DNA from: Dethiosulfovibrio salsuginis
GTDB lineage: Bacteria > Synergistota > Synergistia > Synergistales > Dethiosulfovibrionaceae
DNA: 64,000 bases
Assembly: GCF_900177735.1 (NCBI RefSeq)
Contig: NZ_FXBB01000006.1
Span: forward strand, 1-64,000
Direction of reading: 5' to 3'
Part shown: in pieces, positions 1-8,133 of the stretch
How positions within the stretch are numbered: the stretch's first letter is position 1
Layout: every line of letters begins with the position of its first letter
Notes under the pieces: model-generated
What the model was told of the DNA's origin: nothing
The model's database searches: none
Seen by the model: only the letters and a program-made list of their open reading frames with translations
Position numbers and translations under genes: made by a program

Positions 1-250
1 GGGCACCTCTAAAAACTCTAATCCTCGGAGAGACCGTTCCGACGTAGCCCATTTGAGCCCGTATACTCGACCTGCCGTCGTGTAGTACGAATGGGGCGAC
101 AGGACGTCGCCCCAAGCCGAGGGGGCACAGGACGTGCCCTCCGAGGCGGTTTGCACGAAACAGGCAGGTCGAGTATACGATTGGGCGAAACAGGGCGCAG
201 GCGGGACGGTCTCTCCGAGGGGACTCAAAGGTGAGTTTTTAGATGTGCCC
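1..250. repeat. Dispersed MITE-like palindromic repeat, copy 1
   Basis: The first 18 bases and the inverted bases 233-250 match at 17 of 18 positions, giving imperfect terminal inverted repeats. Inside is a perfect 16-base inverted repeat (61-76 with 163-178). Two perfect hairpins with the same five-base loop AGGAC follow one another: 93-113 (8 bp stem) and 123-139 (6 bp stem). A related shorter copy lies at 26554-26739. There is no coding capacity, so a transposase would have to act in trans. The element begins at the window edge and could extend further left. Confidence 0.75.
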
Positions 251-263
251 TAAAAAAACTGGG

Positions 264-316
264 AGAAGAAAGCGGAAGTCGTCGAGGTTCAACCTCGACG
301 ACTTCCGCTTTCTTCT
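264..316 (-). terminator. Rho-independent terminator after the FapA-like gene
   Basis: This is a perfect 26 bp stem with a one-base centre (264-289 and 291-316). On the minus strand it is followed, after three C and a short gap, by a run of seven T (251-258 region). It lies just past the stop codon of the FapA-like gene. Confidence 0.8.
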
Positions 317-320
317 ACCT

Positions 321-1859
321 TCATAGGTAAGCCCCTGCTACGATACATCCTTTATCGGGATCTCTAAAGAAAGAAACATACCTGATCTCTTTATCTATTA
401 ATTTCAAGGAACCTCTTATTTTTATCTCTACCCCTGGGTAGACTTTGTTGCGAACGGCCACTACTGGAACGATGTCCTCCGAATCGGCGATCTGGTTTCT
501 TATGGCCATCTGTCTGTCTTTCCAGATCCTGAGAAAAGAGGTTAATTCCTCTTTTCTCCTTTGGATTAGCCTCAATCTCGCAGCCACTTCCTCAGGTATT
601 TTTTTGCTCCCTTTGTAGATAGGCAGAGTCGATTGAAGAAGGCTATAAATTCTGTCCACCGCTTCCTGAGTGTGAGAAATTTTCTCCTCCAATAAAGATA
701 ACTCCCGTTTAAGGTGATAACTCGTTCCAACCTCCAACACCGTACCAGTGCCCATAACCGCCCCTGCACTGGACAGATCTATCTTTTTAAGTGCTATTAA
801 ATGTCCACCGATAACGCCTTTTTTACCTTCGACAAAAACCTGACCGCCGGATATAACCGAGCTATGTAGGACATAGGCTCCAACGCTAAGATCTCTGCCG
901 ACTATGACCTCCCCACCCTGTATAAACCTAACGGAAAGATCTCCTCCCACATCGACGTAAGATTTATTCCCTATCACAGCGCTAATTTGACCGTCTCCAG
1001 CTGCGGTTACAGTGCCGGATTCCACAGCTCCCTTGATCTCTATGTCTCCGTCGCACCTCACGGAGAAACCCTCTCTTACCGTCCCTTTTACTATTACCGT
1101 GCCGGAGAAATCGACATTTCCTGTGGACATATCGACATCACCGGGGACTACGTAAACTTCTCTAATCGATAGCTCATGACCTTTTAAAACTGGCTGTCCC
1201 TGAATTGTCGCTTTAAAAACCCTGCCGTCAAAGCTCTCCACTCCTTTTCCCGGTATGAGATTTATCTTTCTAGGCTTAGAGACAGGGATAGCCCTTCCGT
1301 AAACGTCCCGTCCTGGCTCTCCTTCAGCAGGGGGATCGAGATAAGCGAGCTCCTCTCCTGGGACAACCGACAGAATCGCCCCTCGATCTTTATAGTCCAC
1401 GTTGCCCGATACGTCTTTTACAAAAGCCCTTTTTTTATCGGTAGGAAATAAAAAACGAATTGATCCTTCATGAGAGGGCTTAGGAGGTATCCCTTGAGCT
1501 GCGACGACCCTGTGAACCGAGATTTGCTCCCTATTGCAGGTATTCACGGCGGAGATTATATTTTCCTCCAGAATATTCTCTATGCCTTCATCCCTCAGGG
1601 ATCTCATTATATCTATCGATTCAACCGGGTTGCCTCCCTCGGAGGGAGGATGGATATCGAGGAAAACGGTCAGTCTATCGGAGCTAACCCTCCTGACGAA
1701 ACATCCATCCTCTACCTCTCCGCCTACATCGGCAGAAGTCGATTCCACCAATCCCTCGACTTCCTTGAGGATTTTATCGAGAGTCGATTCTGCCATAGCA
1801 ATCCCTAGCTCTATACGGCTTTCATCTATCGGCTTCTTTCCACTGTTATCAAAGCTCAT
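321..1859 (-). CDS. FapA-like (DUF342) polymer-forming protein
   Basis: The 512-residue product belongs to the FapA/DUF342 family, known from flagellar assembly protein A and relatives of bactofilin-type beta-helix proteins. Visible parts are an N-terminal region (about 1-150), a GRDVYGR segment near residue 185, a glycine- and valine-rich beta-helical stretch of repeated short strands (about 235-370), and a charged coiled coil (about 385-450). No signal peptide or membrane segment is seen, so it is probably cytoplasmic. Its start overlaps the end of the upstream response-regulator gene by 11 bases, so the two are cotranscribed. No flagellar gene lies nearby, which leaves its role open: it may organise a signalling or surface structure. 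The family call is firm; the function is not. Confidence 0.8.
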   Translation of the reverse strand: MSFDNSGKKPIDESRIELGIAMAESTLDKILKEVEGLVESTSADVGGEVEDGCFVRRVSSDRLTVFLDIHPPSEGGNPVESIDIMRSLRDEGIENILEENIISAVNTCNREQISVHRVVAAQGIPPKPSHEGSIRFLFPTDKKRAFVKDVSGNVDYKDRGAILSVVPGEELAYLDPPAEGEPGRDVYGRAIPVSKPRKINLIPGKGVESFDGRVFKATIQGQPVLKGHELSIREVYVVPGDVDMSTGNVDFSGTVIVKGTVREGFSVRCDGDIEIKGAVESGTVTAAGDGQISAVIGNKSYVDVGGDLSVRFIQGGEVIVGRDLSVGAYVLHSSVISGGQVFVEGKKGVIGGHLIALKKIDLSSAGAVMGTGTVLEVGTSYHLKRELSLLEEKISHTQEAVDRIYSLLQSTLPIYKGSKKIPEEVAARLRLIQRRKEELTSFLRIWKDRQMAIRNQIADSEDIVPVVAVRNKVYPGVEIKIRGSLKLIDKEIRYVSFFRDPDKGCIVAGAYL

Positions 1860-3354
1860 CAGAACCAGCCTCCTGATGGGGGAAGAAGATCAAGACTCCA
1901 AGAACCTCCCCTTCGTCGTTTAACGCAGGTCGCACCTCCCCATCTCCCTCCGGTAAAGCGATGGACTCAGCCACACCTGACCCTATCACCCTAGCGCAAG
2001 TCTTTCCTAGATCCAGAGCACAGGACAGGGGAAGCATATCAACAGGAAGGGATTTCACCTCTTCGCTGGCCATATCAAGAACTTTCTCCATGGCAACGTT
2101 GATAAAATCTACGTCACCTTCTTTGTTGATGAAGAGAAGGGGTTTTTTTATTCCGTTCAGCAAACTGACGTATATCCTTAAGCGATCCTGCCATAGAGCG
2201 TTTCCTCGATCGTCGTCTATGAGGTGTGATATTATCTGAACGATAGACTCAAAAAGGTCGACCTCTTCCCTCGAAAAAGGCCCTTCGAAGAGACGGTCTT
2301 TTTCCCCCGAATATCCCCATTCTACCGTCCCTAATTTCTCTCCTCCTAACAGGACAGGCCTGGAAAAAGTCCACTCCATTCCGTGAAAACGGGAACTTCT
2401 GACCTCGTTGTTTTCCCAAGAGACCCTCACCGACATATCCTCAGGTTCCTGAACCGCCTGAGTCATAAAATCCGCTAGGTAGGATATTCTTTTGGGGATA
2501 GGCAACCTGGATTCCATCGAGACCTCGAGACATGAACGGAGGGCGCTGAGATGATCTATGCTGTACATCATGTCGCTAGTTCTCAGCCTTAAAGCCTCCT
2601 CAAGCCTTTTTTGCTCAGTTACGTCCCGAAAAACAACGGTAACCTCGTTTTTGGAGGATTTGTAGACAAAGTACTCCCGCCAACCTAAGATAGAGTTATC
2701 CCTTATTGCCGTCAGGGTATAGGGGATAGACTCACCGTATTTCCAGACTTTGAACACCGTTTCTATAAGGCCAAAGCAGCCGTCTCCCTCAAGGTCATAA
2801 CAGACCGACCTCATCAGATAAGACGCTAAAGTTCGCCCTATCATTTCCTCGCCGGCACTGTCCAGATCTGAAGCCGCAGGATTGACGGCGTCTATGACGA
2901 AATCCCTTAGGTCATCGTCTCGACGAACGACTATCACACCGTTAGGTATGTTAGCGAAAAGCTTTCTCAACTGGCTCTCGGTGTGGTGTTTGTGGAGAGC
3001 CATCGTTATAGATGCCTTTACCTCCTGATCTTTCATAGGTTTTATCAGGTAACCGTAAGGATTGGTTTTACCGGCTCTATCCAGAGTAATGGAGTCAGAG
3101 TGGGCAGTGGTAAAGACAACCGGTATATCCAGCTTTCTGTAAACATCACCGGCAAGGGATATGCCGTCTATTCCATCGCCAAGGCGGATATCCATCAACA
3201 CTATATCTGGCTCTTCCGCCGCTATAGTCTCAAAGGAAATACTGGAAATATCCGGAAGATCGGGGACATCATAGCCCATTTTCTCCAGCCTCATCTTCAG
3301 GTCCATAGCTATGATAAACTCGTCCTCTACTATCATCACTTTTGTCTGGGACAT
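1849..3354 (-). CDS. Response regulator with PAS/GAF-type sensory output
   Basis: The 501-residue protein begins with a CheY-like receiver domain (about 1-120) carrying the acidic pair after VMIVEDE, the phospho-acceptor Asp in VLMDIRLGD and the Lys in YLIKPMKD. A PAS domain (about 130-255) ends in the typical VFRDVTEQKRLEEAL linker, followed by a region of possible GAF fold (about 270-385) and a second PAS-like domain (about 395-490). There is no DNA-binding, GGDEF, EAL or kinase domain, so output is probably by protein contact. GGAGG lies nine bases before the ATG. It is cotranscribed with the FapA-like gene. The cognate kinase is not in the window unless it is the orphan kinase at 25389-26513. 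Confidence 0.75.
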   Translation of the reverse strand: MSQTKVMIVEDEFIIAMDLKMRLEKMGYDVPDLPDISSISFETIAAEEPDIVLMDIRLGDGIDGISLAGDVYRKLDIPVVFTTAHSDSITLDRAGKTNPYGYLIKPMKDQEVKASITMALHKHHTESQLRKLFANIPNGVIVVRRDDDLRDFVIDAVNPAASDLDSAGEEMIGRTLASYLMRSVCYDLEGDGCFGLIETVFKVWKYGESIPYTLTAIRDNSILGWREYFVYKSSKNEVTVVFRDVTEQKRLEEALRLRTSDMMYSIDHLSALRSCLEVSMESRLPIPKRISYLADFMTQAVQEPEDMSVRVSWENNEVRSSRFHGMEWTFSRPVLLGGEKLGTVEWGYSGEKDRLFEGPFSREEVDLFESIVQIISHLIDDDRGNALWQDRLRIYVSLLNGIKKPLLFINKEGDVDFINVAMEKVLDMASEEVKSLPVDMLPLSCALDLGKTCARVIGSGVAESIALPEGDGEVRPALNDEGEVLGVLIFFPHQEAGSDEL

Positions 3355-3386
3355 GGGTACTGGCCTCCATCTTTGACGTTTTTTTC

Positions 3387-3414
3387 ATTGTAGCATCCAT
3401 AGCTACCGTGGCAA
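3387..3414 (-). promoter_or_regulatory. Sigma-70 promoter for the response regulator/FapA operon
   Basis: On the minus strand TTGCCA (3409-3414) is followed after 16 bases by TACAAT (3387-3392), about 30 bases upstream of the ATG. Confidence 0.5.
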
Positions 3415-3477
3415 AACACCAAAAACAAGGGATCTAACATCGGAAGCCCACAGGTGAGCTATACTTGCGGAAAACAC

Positions 3478-3509
3478 TTAGACTTTGCCTCTGCGTCAAG
3501 GTCTAATAT
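3478..3509 (+). promoter_or_regulatory. MerR-type promoter and operator dyad
   Basis: A 9-base inverted repeat (TAGACTTTG at 3479-3487, CAAGGTCTA at 3497-3505, 8 of 9 matching) lies between a weak -35 (TTAGAC, 3478-3483) and a -10 (TAATAT, 3504-3509). The spacer is about 20 bases, longer than normal. That overlong spacer with a dyad is the hallmark of MerR-family target promoters, so autoregulation is likely. It also argues against the alternative GTG start at 3454, which would lie upstream of the promoter. Confidence 0.6.
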
Positions 3510-3534
3510 CCTAAGCGAACAGGAGCCCTCCTGT

Positions 3535-4122
3535 ATGAGCTACAAGATGACTATAGGCGATTTTTCCAGAATCAGTAACCTATCCCCCAAGGCTCTTAGG
3601 CTATACGACAGACAGGGATTACTAAAGCCCGTAGCGGTAGATCCCTCCACGGGATACCGCTACTACGCCCCTATACAGGTGATAGAGTCGGAGAGGATAA
3701 GGATTCTTCGGTCCCTGGATATGCCACTGGAAGAGATAAGGTCGTTCCTTGAGGAAAAGGACCCGACGGTCCTTAGGGAAAAACTTGGAAGCTACAGAAA
3801 AGAGCTTGAGATAAAGGTTTCGTCCATGAGGCGAAACATGGATTTTCTGGACAAGCTAACGGAGAAGAGGGAGGAGATTTTCTTGAACTACGCGGTAGTC
3901 GTGAAAGAGATCGAGGATCAACCTATCATATCCACCAGGATAGAGACGTCCATATCCAAAATAGGTGAGAACATGGGAAGGGCATTCAACGAGGTGTGTG
4001 ACCACATGACGAAAATGGGACTCAGCGCCAACGGTGTGGGGATAGCTCTCTATCACTGTCAGGAGTTCGACCCGGAGGATCTGCGCACCGAGATAGCCAT
4101 CCCGGTACGCAAAAAGGACTAG
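3535..4122 (+). CDS. MerR-family regulator with shortened GyrI-like domain
   Basis: The product is 195 residues from the ATG at 3535, chosen because AGGAG (3521-3525) sits nine bases upstream and the promoter dyad lies before it. The N-terminus is a clear MerR winged helix (MTIGDFSRISNLSPKALRLYD, then GYRYY near residue 40) followed by a coiled coil (about 75-115). The remaining 75 residues resemble the first half of the GyrI-like/BmrR effector-binding domain, but the protein stops where the second half should begin, against about 270 residues in BmrR-like relatives. Its last four bases overlap the convergent lysK. It may be a truncated gene or a functional short form. Confidence 0.75.
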   Translation: MSYKMTIGDFSRISNLSPKALRLYDRQGLLKPVAVDPSTGYRYYAPIQVIESERIRILRSLDMPLEEIRSFLEEKDPTVLREKLGSYRKELEIKVSSMRRNMDFLDKLTEKREEIFLNYAVVVKEIEDQPIISTRIETSISKIGENMGRAFNEVCDHMTKMGLSANGVGIALYHCQEFDPEDLRTEIAIPVRKKD

Positions 4123-5192
4123 CGGTCGATCAGGGCACATAACTTAGGCAGTGCCCTCTCGAGGATGTCTATGGACGAGAGGAAATCCCCTATGGATATC
4201 CTCTCGTCAGGGCGGTGATCCAAGGAGGAATCCCCCGGACCATAGGCAACCATGGGAATCCTCCAGGGAGCGACCACGTTGAAGTCGGCGGTTCCCCCTT
4301 TAGCCAGCAGGCGGGGGGAGCTGCCGACTTCCCTTATGGAGGACGACAGGGCCTGAGCTACCGGGTTGGACCTCGGCGACTGATAGGCCTCCACCTGCTG
4401 AACCACCTCCAAGGCGACCCCAAAGCGAGAGGCTATATCCACAAATAGACCTCCAAGTTCGTCGGAGGAGGCCCCTAGGGGCAGCCTTATATCCAGCCCC
4501 ACCTTAGCGACCCTGCCTCCCGACTCCACTCCCTCCATACGGGAGACTGCGCCGTTGTAACGGTTTATCACCGGCTTAGAGTCGTCGTCCATACGGTGGA
4601 CCTCCCTGAGTATATCCGAGGCGGCCATCAGGACGTCGGTCAAGGGGCCAGGACCGATGCTCCTGTGGCTCCCCTCGTCGGAGGAGGTCAACTCCAGAAA
4701 CATACAGCCCCTGTAACCCAAGGTTATACCGTTGCCGCCGGAGGGCTCTCCCACTATACAGGCGGAGGGGGCTCCCCTGGAGGTCATGAGGTACCTCGCC
4801 CCCCGAGAGTCCCTCTCCTCTCCTACCGCCGCAACCAGGGAGTACCGCCATCCGTCGAGGAGCTCGGCCCTGCCCCCAGCGAGAGAAAAGGCCGCCAGAG
4901 GTCCCTTGGCGTCCACCGATCCTCTGCCCCACAGCTCATCGCCCAACACCTCACACTCGGGGCCACCGGGAACGGTGTCTATATGGCCCAGGAGGAGTAT
5001 CTCCCTCTCCCCATGCCCTCTGGAGGCCAGGACGTTGCCGACTTTATCCCTTGAGACGCAATCCCAACCGAGGGATGGCAGGGACCTCTCCAAGTGGGAA
5101 CAACAGACATCCTCCGATCCGCTCTCGCTGCGACAGGAGACCAGCTCCCTCAAAAAACGCCCATCACCGTCGTTCCAGCTCATCGCAGACAT
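4119..5192 (-). CDS. lysK: [LysW]-lysine/ornithine hydrolase (LysK), M20 family
   Basis: LysK releases the finished lysine (or ornithine) from the C-terminal glutamate of the LysW carrier. The 357-residue protein is an M20-type metallohydrolase: LLGHIDTVPG gives the metal His and catalytic Asp, GRGSVDAKGPLAA the bridging Asp, VGEERDSRGA the Glu pair, and the GGTADFN and late DHRPDE segments the C-terminal His region. It is last in the operon and overlaps lysJ by 29 bases. GGAGG nine bases before the ATG at 5192 supports this start. A generic peptidase or deacetylase would fit the fold, but the location beside lysW-lysJ settles the assignment. Confidence 0.9.
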   Translation of the reverse strand: MSAMSWNDGDGRFLRELVSCRSESGSEDVCCSHLERSLPSLGWDCVSRDKVGNVLASRGHGEREILLLGHIDTVPGGPECEVLGDELWGRGSVDAKGPLAAFSLAGGRAELLDGWRYSLVAAVGEERDSRGARYLMTSRGAPSACIVGEPSGGNGITLGYRGCMFLELTSSDEGSHRSIGPGPLTDVLMAASDILREVHRMDDDSKPVINRYNGAVSRMEGVESGGRVAKVGLDIRLPLGASSDELGGLFVDIASRFGVALEVVQQVEAYQSPRSNPVAQALSSSIREVGSSPRLLAKGGTADFNVVAPWRIPMVAYGPGDSSLDHRPDERISIGDFLSSIDILERALPKLCALIDR

Positions 5193-6288
5193 CCTTTAGA
5201 GCCTCCACAGCCTGGTTGAAATGGCGATCCTCCGCCACGAAGGGAGGCATAAAACGCAGGACCTTAGGTCCAGCGGGAAGTGCAAGGACACCTCTATCCT
5301 GAAGGGCCTTGACCAGCTCGGAGGATTTTACCGTCGTATCGACCCCTAAAAGGAGCCCCATGCCCCGAACCTCCCCTAGGATGGGAGAATCCAGCTTGCC
5401 GAGTATCTCCTTGAAGCGACTCCCTTTGGAGCTGGCCTGGAGTGGGTATTCCCTGTCCTGTAGAAGCTGCCATGAGGCCAGACCCAGAGCCGATACGAAG
5501 GGGTTTCCGCCGTAGGTCGTCCCGTGTCCTGCTATCGGGAAATCGCCGATCCAACCCTTCCAGACCACCGCCCCGACGGGGAAACCACCGGCCACTCCCT
5601 TCGCCAGGCAAACCACGTCTGGCTCCAGGCCCACCTGGCTGGAGGCCAACAGGGAGCCGCATCGCCCCCAGCCTGACTGTATTTCGTCGGCCACCAGAGG
5701 GACATCGAACTTAGAGCAGGCTTTGGATATAGCTTTCCCTATCTCCAAATCTAAAGGATAGACCCCTCCCTCGCCCTGGACTGGCTCCACGAACACGGCA
5801 CAGGTATCCTCGTCCACAGCGCCGGGAAGGTCCTCCGGGGAGAGATGCTCCACCGGGTAAAGGGAGGTCTGCCAGGGTTTTCTGTACTTAGGGTTGAAGG
5901 TTAGGCCGAGAGCTCCCATAGTCCTGCCGTGAAAGGCCCTTCGCAGGGCCAGGATCTTACGTCGCCCGCTACGAGCGGTGACCAGTTTAAAGGCCGCCTC
6001 CATCGACTCCGTCCCGCTGTTGCACAAAAAGGCCTTTCCGTCGGGCAACAGCGATCTCAGTGCGTTAAGAAAAAGATCCCTAGGAGCGGAGGAGATTCCA
6101 AGCCCCACGGACCAGGGCGATTGGGAGGCCACCTTAGCCACCGATACCAGCTCTGGGTGACAGTGACCGAACAGGGAGGAACCGTGTCCCGTCATAAAGT
6201 CCACGTATTTTTTCCCTTTATCGTCCCACAGGTCGGCCCCCTGACCGGCTGATACGGTCAGACCCCGACCGCTGTAGAGCTCAGACAT
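5164..6288 (-). CDS. lysJ: [LysW]-aminoadipate semialdehyde transaminase (LysJ)
   Basis: This is a PLP-dependent class III aminotransferase (374 residues) that converts LysW-bound aminoadipate semialdehyde to LysW-lysine, or the glutamate semialdehyde to LysW-ornithine. It shows the ArgD/LysJ features: a GTESMEAAFKLV phosphate-binding segment (about 90), AFHGRTMGALG (about 118), VADEIQSGWGRCG (about 200) and the PLP lysine in CLAKGVAGGFPVGAV (about 230). Its start overlaps the end of lysZ by 31 bases and its end overlaps lysK by 29, so it is translated within the same operon. By itself it would be called acetylornithine aminotransferase; the LysW context makes LysJ the better name. Confidence 0.9.
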   Translation of the reverse strand: MSELYSGRGLTVSAGQGADLWDDKGKKYVDFMTGHGSSLFGHCHPELVSVAKVASQSPWSVGLGISSAPRDLFLNALRSLLPDGKAFLCNSGTESMEAAFKLVTARSGRRKILALRRAFHGRTMGALGLTFNPKYRKPWQTSLYPVEHLSPEDLPGAVDEDTCAVFVEPVQGEGGVYPLDLEIGKAISKACSKFDVPLVADEIQSGWGRCGSLLASSQVGLEPDVVCLAKGVAGGFPVGAVVWKGWIGDFPIAGHGTTYGGNPFVSALGLASWQLLQDREYPLQASSKGSRFKEILGKLDSPILGEVRGMGLLLGVDTTVKSSELVKALQDRGVLALPAGPKVLRFMPPFVAEDRHFNQAVEALKDVCDELERR

Positions 6289-7079
6289 ACCTTGGTCCCC
6301 TTTCCCTTCAACGCAGCTGACAGAGGTTCGTCGAGACGGCTATCGCCTAGGATGACGTCCTTGACCCCACCAGATAGGGCCTCCTCCGCCGCTACGATCT
6401 TTCTCTTCATGTTGCCCTTTGCCAAAGCCATGAGATCCTGAACCGATCCGCTGGAGACCAAAGACCTAGGATCGTGCTGGTCTGAGAGGACCCCTGGGAC
6501 GTTGCTGAGTATCACCAAAACCTCGGACCCCAGAGACGACGCCACCAGTGCTGCCAGACGATCTCCGTCGACGTTCAGCAGCTTACCTGAGCTCTCTTCC
6601 AGGGCGATAGGAGGGATCACCGGCAGTATCCCTTTGTCCCACAGCCTGCCCACCGACTCGCCCTGAAAGGACGCCACCGAGCCGCTTCTGTTGCCCCTCA
6701 GCAACCTCACTCTGCCGTCCTCCACGCTTCTCAGGACGTCTTTACACAGGGCCCTGGCTCCGTAGACGCCGGGCCATACAGGAGAGCCACAGCAGCCCAT
6801 CTCCGACAGGGAGGATATTATCTCCGCCGAGATGGCTCCGCATACCCCTTTGAAGACCACCATCTCCCTCTCACCTGTAAAGCGGCTCCTGAACCCCTTA
6901 GGGCTCGTCACGTAGACCGGCTCGATCCCCAGGGAGATACAGGCCTGTTCCATCTCGTGGCTGCCGCCGTGGACCAGTGCCCACCTCTCGCCCTGCTCCG
7001 TCCTGGCCGCAAGCTCTTTCAGGAGGGGGATAGGATCGTTGCCTCCTGCTCCCCCTATTTTGACCACTCCAACGGTCAT
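6258..7079 (-). CDS. lysZ: [LysW]-aminoadipate kinase (LysZ)
   Basis: This amino acid kinase of the N-acetylglutamate kinase fold phosphorylates the side-chain carboxylate of LysW-bound aminoadipate (or glutamate). It has 273 residues from the ATG at 7079. That start follows GGAGGTGTG immediately upstream and leaves 10 bases after the lysY stop; the longer reading from 7136 would overlap lysY and lacks a ribosome site. The N-terminal VVKIGGAGGN is the phosphate-binding loop, and LNVDGDRLAALVASSLG and ILSNVPGVLSD are typical family segments. It lies between lysY and lysJ in the operon. Confidence 0.9.
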   Translation of the reverse strand: MTVGVVKIGGAGGNDPIPLLKELAARTEQGERWALVHGGSHEMEQACISLGIEPVYVTSPKGFRSRFTGEREMVVFKGVCGAISAEIISSLSEMGCCGSPVWPGVYGARALCKDVLRSVEDGRVRLLRGNRSGSVASFQGESVGRLWDKGILPVIPPIALEESSGKLLNVDGDRLAALVASSLGSEVLVILSNVPGVLSDQHDPRSLVSSGSVQDLMALAKGNMKRKIVAAEEALSGGVKDVILGDSRLDEPLSAALKGKGTKVCLSSTAVGV

Positions 7080-7089
7080 GACACACCTC

Positions 7090-8133
7090 CTAAGCGGGAT
7101 AAATCGGAGCTCCGTCCAGACCGGAGGTCTCCTCAAGGCCGAGCATCAGATTGGCCGCCTGGACGGCGGAGCCTGAAGCACCTTTCATCAGGTTATCCAG
7201 GGCGGACACCACCAGCAATCTGACTCCATCTTCGTGGAGGACGAAGCCGACGGAACAGTGGTTGCTGCCCAGAACGAACCTGGGGTCGGGCAACCTGAGA
7301 TGGGACGGCCTGGCGGGACAGACGTTCCAGAAAGGACGCCCCTCGGTCGCCTTTCTGTAGGCCTTCCAGAGGACCGCCTCCTTGACCGGCTCCTTCAACG
7401 TCACCTGGGCCAGCATCTGGACCCCTCTGACCATCTCCACCGCCGTCATGGTCATGGTAAACAGATCCTCGGGCAGCCCGGTCTCCTGGATCACCTCCGC
7501 CAGATGGCGATGGCGGAAGGGCTCAAATACCCTCATGGTCCTGGTCCTGTAGGGGTGGTGACTGCCTTTGCTGGGAGAGCCACCGGCCTCTGATGAGCCG
7601 ACCCGAAGCTCCATACGGACCGAGTCCACCAACCCGGTGCTCGCCAGAGGGGCCAAACCGAGAATAGCGCAGGAGGCGTTACAGCCGACTCCACTCACCA
7701 AGGACGAACTGGCTATATCCTCTCTGTGGAGCTCCGGAAGGCCGTAGACCGCCTGCTCCAGATAGGCCGGAGCACCGTGTTCCTCACCGTACCACCGGGC
7801 GTACTGGGCCGGATCTTTAAGGCGAAAATCTCCCGACAGGTCAACGACCTTAACTCCTCTCTCCCTGTAGTCCACCGCCACCTTCCAGGCCCCTCTGTGG
7901 GGAAGTGCCAGGAATACAAGGTCCGTCGGTATATCCATAGCCTCATCGGGAGAACTGTAGACCATCTCGGGATACCACAGCCTGAGATGGGGATGGTCGT
8001 GCCAGAGGGGCTTCCCAGCGGAGCCACGGGAGACGGCACAGACGACCTCCAGATTTGGGTGGTTTGCCAGTATCCGAAGCAACTCCCCTCCTGCCATTCC
8101 GGTGGCTCCCCACACGGCGACCCTGTAGGACAT
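7090..8133 (-). CDS. lysY: [LysW]-aminoadipate 6-phosphate reductase (LysY)
   Basis: This is an NADPH-dependent reductase of the ArgC family, turning the LysW-bound acyl phosphate into the semialdehyde. The 347-residue product has a Rossmann start (VAVWGATGMAGGELLRIL), FLALPHRGAW, and the catalytic cysteine in SGVGCNASCAILGL (about 150-165), where ArgC enzymes usually read GCYAT. The C-terminal DNLMKGASGSAVQAANLM matches the family. The ATG at 8133 has a G-rich ribosome site seven bases upstream and overlaps the lysX stop as TGATG; a GTG three bases earlier is a close alternative. N-acetyl-glutamyl-phosphate reductase is the paralogous possibility, excluded by context. Confidence 0.9.
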   Translation of the reverse strand: MSYRVAVWGATGMAGGELLRILANHPNLEVVCAVSRGSAGKPLWHDHPHLRLWYPEMVYSSPDEAMDIPTDLVFLALPHRGAWKVAVDYRERGVKVVDLSGDFRLKDPAQYARWYGEEHGAPAYLEQAVYGLPELHREDIASSSLVSGVGCNASCAILGLAPLASTGLVDSVRMELRVGSSEAGGSPSKGSHHPYRTRTMRVFEPFRHRHLAEVIQETGLPEDLFTMTMTAVEMVRGVQMLAQVTLKEPVKEAVLWKAYRKATEGRPFWNVCPARPSHLRLPDPRFVLGSNHCSVGFVLHEDGVRLLVVSALDNLMKGASGSAVQAANLMLGLEETSGLDGAPIYPA

